Assembly: GCF_900461555.1 (NCBI RefSeq)
Contig: NZ_UGOX01000001.1
Span: 1,067,501-1,131,500 of the forward strand
DNA: 64,000 nt
Reading direction: 5' to 3'
Source: Legionella quinlivanii
GTDB lineage: Bacteria > Pseudomonadota > Gammaproteobacteria > Legionellales > Legionellaceae
The notes beneath the pieces were generated by a model. It was given only the letters and a program-made list of their open reading frames with translations, had not been told where the DNA came from and searched no databases. The position numbers and the translations under genes are program-made. Shown here piece by piece: positions 62,238-64,000 of the stretch; position 1 is the stretch's first letter, and each line of letters starts with the position of its first letter.

Positions 62238-63905
62238 ATGAATGGAGTTACCAGGCCGGCAACTCGGCAAATGGATAATTATGGTTCTGATGTACAGGAC
62301 GCATTCAAAAAAGCAGAAGATCAGTTTTTTGCTTCTGGAAAGCCTTACCGAAAGGATGAGGTGATTAATCTGATTTCCAATACCGGGTACTTTAAGGTGG
62401 ATATTTATGAATATACGCCTGTGGACATTCATTATGTGGTGTTCTTTTTCAATAAAAAAAATTATGAGGCAACCGGAAAAGCAGAAGTCTTTGAGTGTCA
62501 TGGAACCATTGCCCGCAGTTATATCGAATGGCACCGAAATCTTCCCAACATCAATAATTTTCCCATTGATAATGACCGGCGCATGAAAACCGATGCCGAC
62601 TCTGTTATTTCTATTCAAAGTGAGTCAGCCCTGGTTTGGGACAGCCGTACCAATGGTGTGACGCAGAGAAAATATGCATCCCATATTCCCGAAAATGAAA
62701 ATCGACTGGTCGCTTTTACAGAAGAATATGCCATTTCCAATAATGATATTCTTTTCAAAAACTGGAAGGCAGCGACTCTGCAATCCATTTCTTCGCGCAG
62801 TGTGGGCAGACCCTCGCAGATTCTTCTTCATGAAACAGCCGGTATGGAAATGGACAGTACTGCGGTCTTTAATGTGCCCGCTCATTTTTGCGTGGCCAAT
62901 GTCAAGGACAATAAGGGAACGATTTATCAGATGGCGGATATTGCCGGCAATGTACCGCATGGGGAAATCACCAATAGCCGAGCCATTGGAATTGAGTTTG
63001 TGAATGCGCCGTTTGATATCTGGAAGCAAGTGAAAGACCCCGTTACCGGACAGGCAAGAGACGAGTTGCCGAGAACGCGTTCCAATTTTGGTCTGAAGGA
63101 CAGCGTAAAAGGCATCTATGTTGAGAGTAATAAAATCCCTATTCGTGATCCGGTGATCAGTAAGAATGTGCAATTCATTCCGCTTGAGTTTTCAGATTCA
63201 ACGGCCAGTGAATTTTTCGAGTTAAAAATTCCTGAGGCCAGTTTAATTAATAAAAGCGCTCTGCAAACTCATCAGATTAATGGAAGAAACATTCTTGCTC
63301 TTAATGATGGTGTGGCGTCAATTAAATATTGCAAGCCTGTTAAATTTGAAAATCTGCGGCACTTAATTATTTTACTGAGTGATAACAGCCTGATTAAAGA
63401 AGCTTTGCCTGAAGATTTGGGCATATGGAAATCCATTCATGCTGCGAATGGCAAGCTGTTTTATTTTTATCAACGCATGTTTTCCGAGACCACTACAACG
63501 TCTGTTGTCGCCGGAAAAACAATAAAAAAAATTACCATGAATTTTCCAATTAACCTGACAAATCCGGCGATTTTTTCCCACGGGCATATTGGACATCATG
63601 CGGATGGCTTTTTGCAGGGAATTTACCTTTATTTAAGAATGTTTGAAAGCTTAAATGCTCAACGAAGCTTACAGGCCATAATTTATTTTCTAACCTCAGA
63701 AAAGACAGATGCTGAAAAAAATCCTCTCGAGTTAACGGAAGTAATGACAGTGACTCGTACCTCCGAGCTGGTAAATGGAAGTGAGCGGAATATTGAAGTT
63801 AAATTTACTCCTGCGGCAAGTCCGGCAACCATTCGCATCACCAATTTTCTCGAAATCGATCTTCAGGGAGTGGATAGAAAATATCCAGTTAATAATTCCA
63901 ATTAA
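62238..63905 (+). CDS. Protein with amidase_2/PGRP-like domain, partner of the 941-aa protein
   Basis: The 555 residues include a central domain that reads like N-acetylmuramoyl-L-alanine amidase type 2 or peptidoglycan recognition protein: QILLHETAG (H198), PAHFCVANVKDNKGTIYQM (H216), the DIAGNVPHGEITNSRAIGIEF block with H241, N246 and E253, and a His cluster at HGHIGHHADGF (448-456), which may supply the third zinc ligand. In classical members that ligand comes soon after the first, so placement is uncertain. The N-terminal 180 residues (PYRKDEVINLISNTGYF, HYVVFFFNKKNYEATGK) and the C-terminal 80 are unrecognised. There is no signal peptide, so export would need a non-Sec route. AAGGA precedes the ATG. 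It is co-transcribed with the preceding gene (10-base gap). Confidence 0.7.
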   Translation: MNGVTRPATRQMDNYGSDVQDAFKKAEDQFFASGKPYRKDEVINLISNTGYFKVDIYEYTPVDIHYVVFFFNKKNYEATGKAEVFECHGTIARSYIEWHRNLPNINNFPIDNDRRMKTDADSVISIQSESALVWDSRTNGVTQRKYASHIPENENRLVAFTEEYAISNNDILFKNWKAATLQSISSRSVGRPSQILLHETAGMEMDSTAVFNVPAHFCVANVKDNKGTIYQMADIAGNVPHGEITNSRAIGIEFVNAPFDIWKQVKDPVTGQARDELPRTRSNFGLKDSVKGIYVESNKIPIRDPVISKNVQFIPLEFSDSTASEFFELKIPEASLINKSALQTHQINGRNILALNDGVASIKYCKPVKFENLRHLIILLSDNSLIKEALPEDLGIWKSIHAANGKLFYFYQRMFSETTTTSVVAGKTIKKITMNFPINLTNPAIFSHGHIGHHADGFLQGIYLYLRMFESLNAQRSLQAIIYFLTSEKTDAEKNPLELTEVMTVTRTSELVNGSERNIEVKFTPAASPATIRITNFLEIDLQGVDRKYPVNNSN

Positions 63906-64000
63906 TCAATAGATTGATGATTTCAGGTTTTTGGTCTAAAGTTAACAGGGAATTGAGTTAACTCCTTCACTTAAGATAAATTTTTGTTAAACTAGAGGTG
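63906..64000. other. 3' gap at the window end
   Basis: No gene. GTTAAC (63938-63943) recurs inverted at 63956-63961 (GTTAAC is its own reverse complement), giving a weak hairpin possibility, and AT-rich sequence with TTAAGAT and TTAAACT follows, perhaps the start of another promoter. Confidence 0.3.

Overview
The window reads as chromosomal DNA of a Legionella-type gammaproteobacterium (inference). Three things point there. The housekeeping genes are gammaproteobacterial: groESL with a sigma-32 promoter, glnE, mutS, parE, tamAB, rimO, dsbD and a fused lysC-lysA. Between them sit very large, coiled-coil-rich proteins of unknown family, one with a Glu-rich C-terminal tail like that of Dot/Icm secretion substrates. 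Finally, the intergenic spaces hold several palindromic repeats. I see no tRNA, rRNA, CRISPR array, transposase or integrase, so this is not an obvious mobile island.

Layout. 1-2.4 kb: the thiL (partial)-pgpA-AI-2E permease operon. 2.5-4.9 kb: two small proteins, one with a double-glycine-leader-like N-terminus, and a class I/II aminotransferase with a helical tail. 5-6.3 kb (minus): a solute-binding protein and a cupin. 6.4-9.1 kb: glnE. 9.3-13.6 kb (minus): an RND efflux pump and its lipoprotein adaptor. 13.7-17 kb (minus): rimO and dsbD, separated by a perfect 31-bp inverted repeat. 17.1-20.3 kb (minus): a 1056-residue protein with a calpain-like cysteine peptidase signature. 20.4-22.6 kb: groES-groEL with a sigma-32 promoter and a terminator. 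22.6-24.4 kb: a tandem pair of paralogous unknown proteins.

24.4-27.6 kb (minus): a secreted protein of eight Asp-box repeats and a probable Kdo hydroxylase, divergent from dps. 28.2-33.3 kb: a stress and envelope cluster with a PRC-barrel protein, a CinA-type protein, several microproteins (a KGG-like one and a DUF3309 member among them), an SDR, a hemerythrin and a small exported protein. 33.4-38.9 kb (minus): a LysR regulator, an 817-residue Toprim-containing protein and parE. 39.2-42.0 kb (minus): a 944-residue effector-like protein. 42.1-49.0 kb (minus): mrp/apbC, a UvrD/AddA-type helicase-nuclease and the lysC-lysA fusion. 49.3-50.7 kb: a FadL-type porin. 51-59.2 kb (minus): the mutS-tamA-tamB-hemB run. 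59.4-63.9 kb: a two-gene operon of a 941-residue unknown protein and a protein with an amidase_2/PGRP-like domain.

The strongest candidates for something undescribed are the calpain-like protein, the 59.4-63.9 kb pair, the groESL-linked paralogues, the Toprim-fusion protein and the small GG-leader-like protein. All functional statements are sequence reading without database searches.
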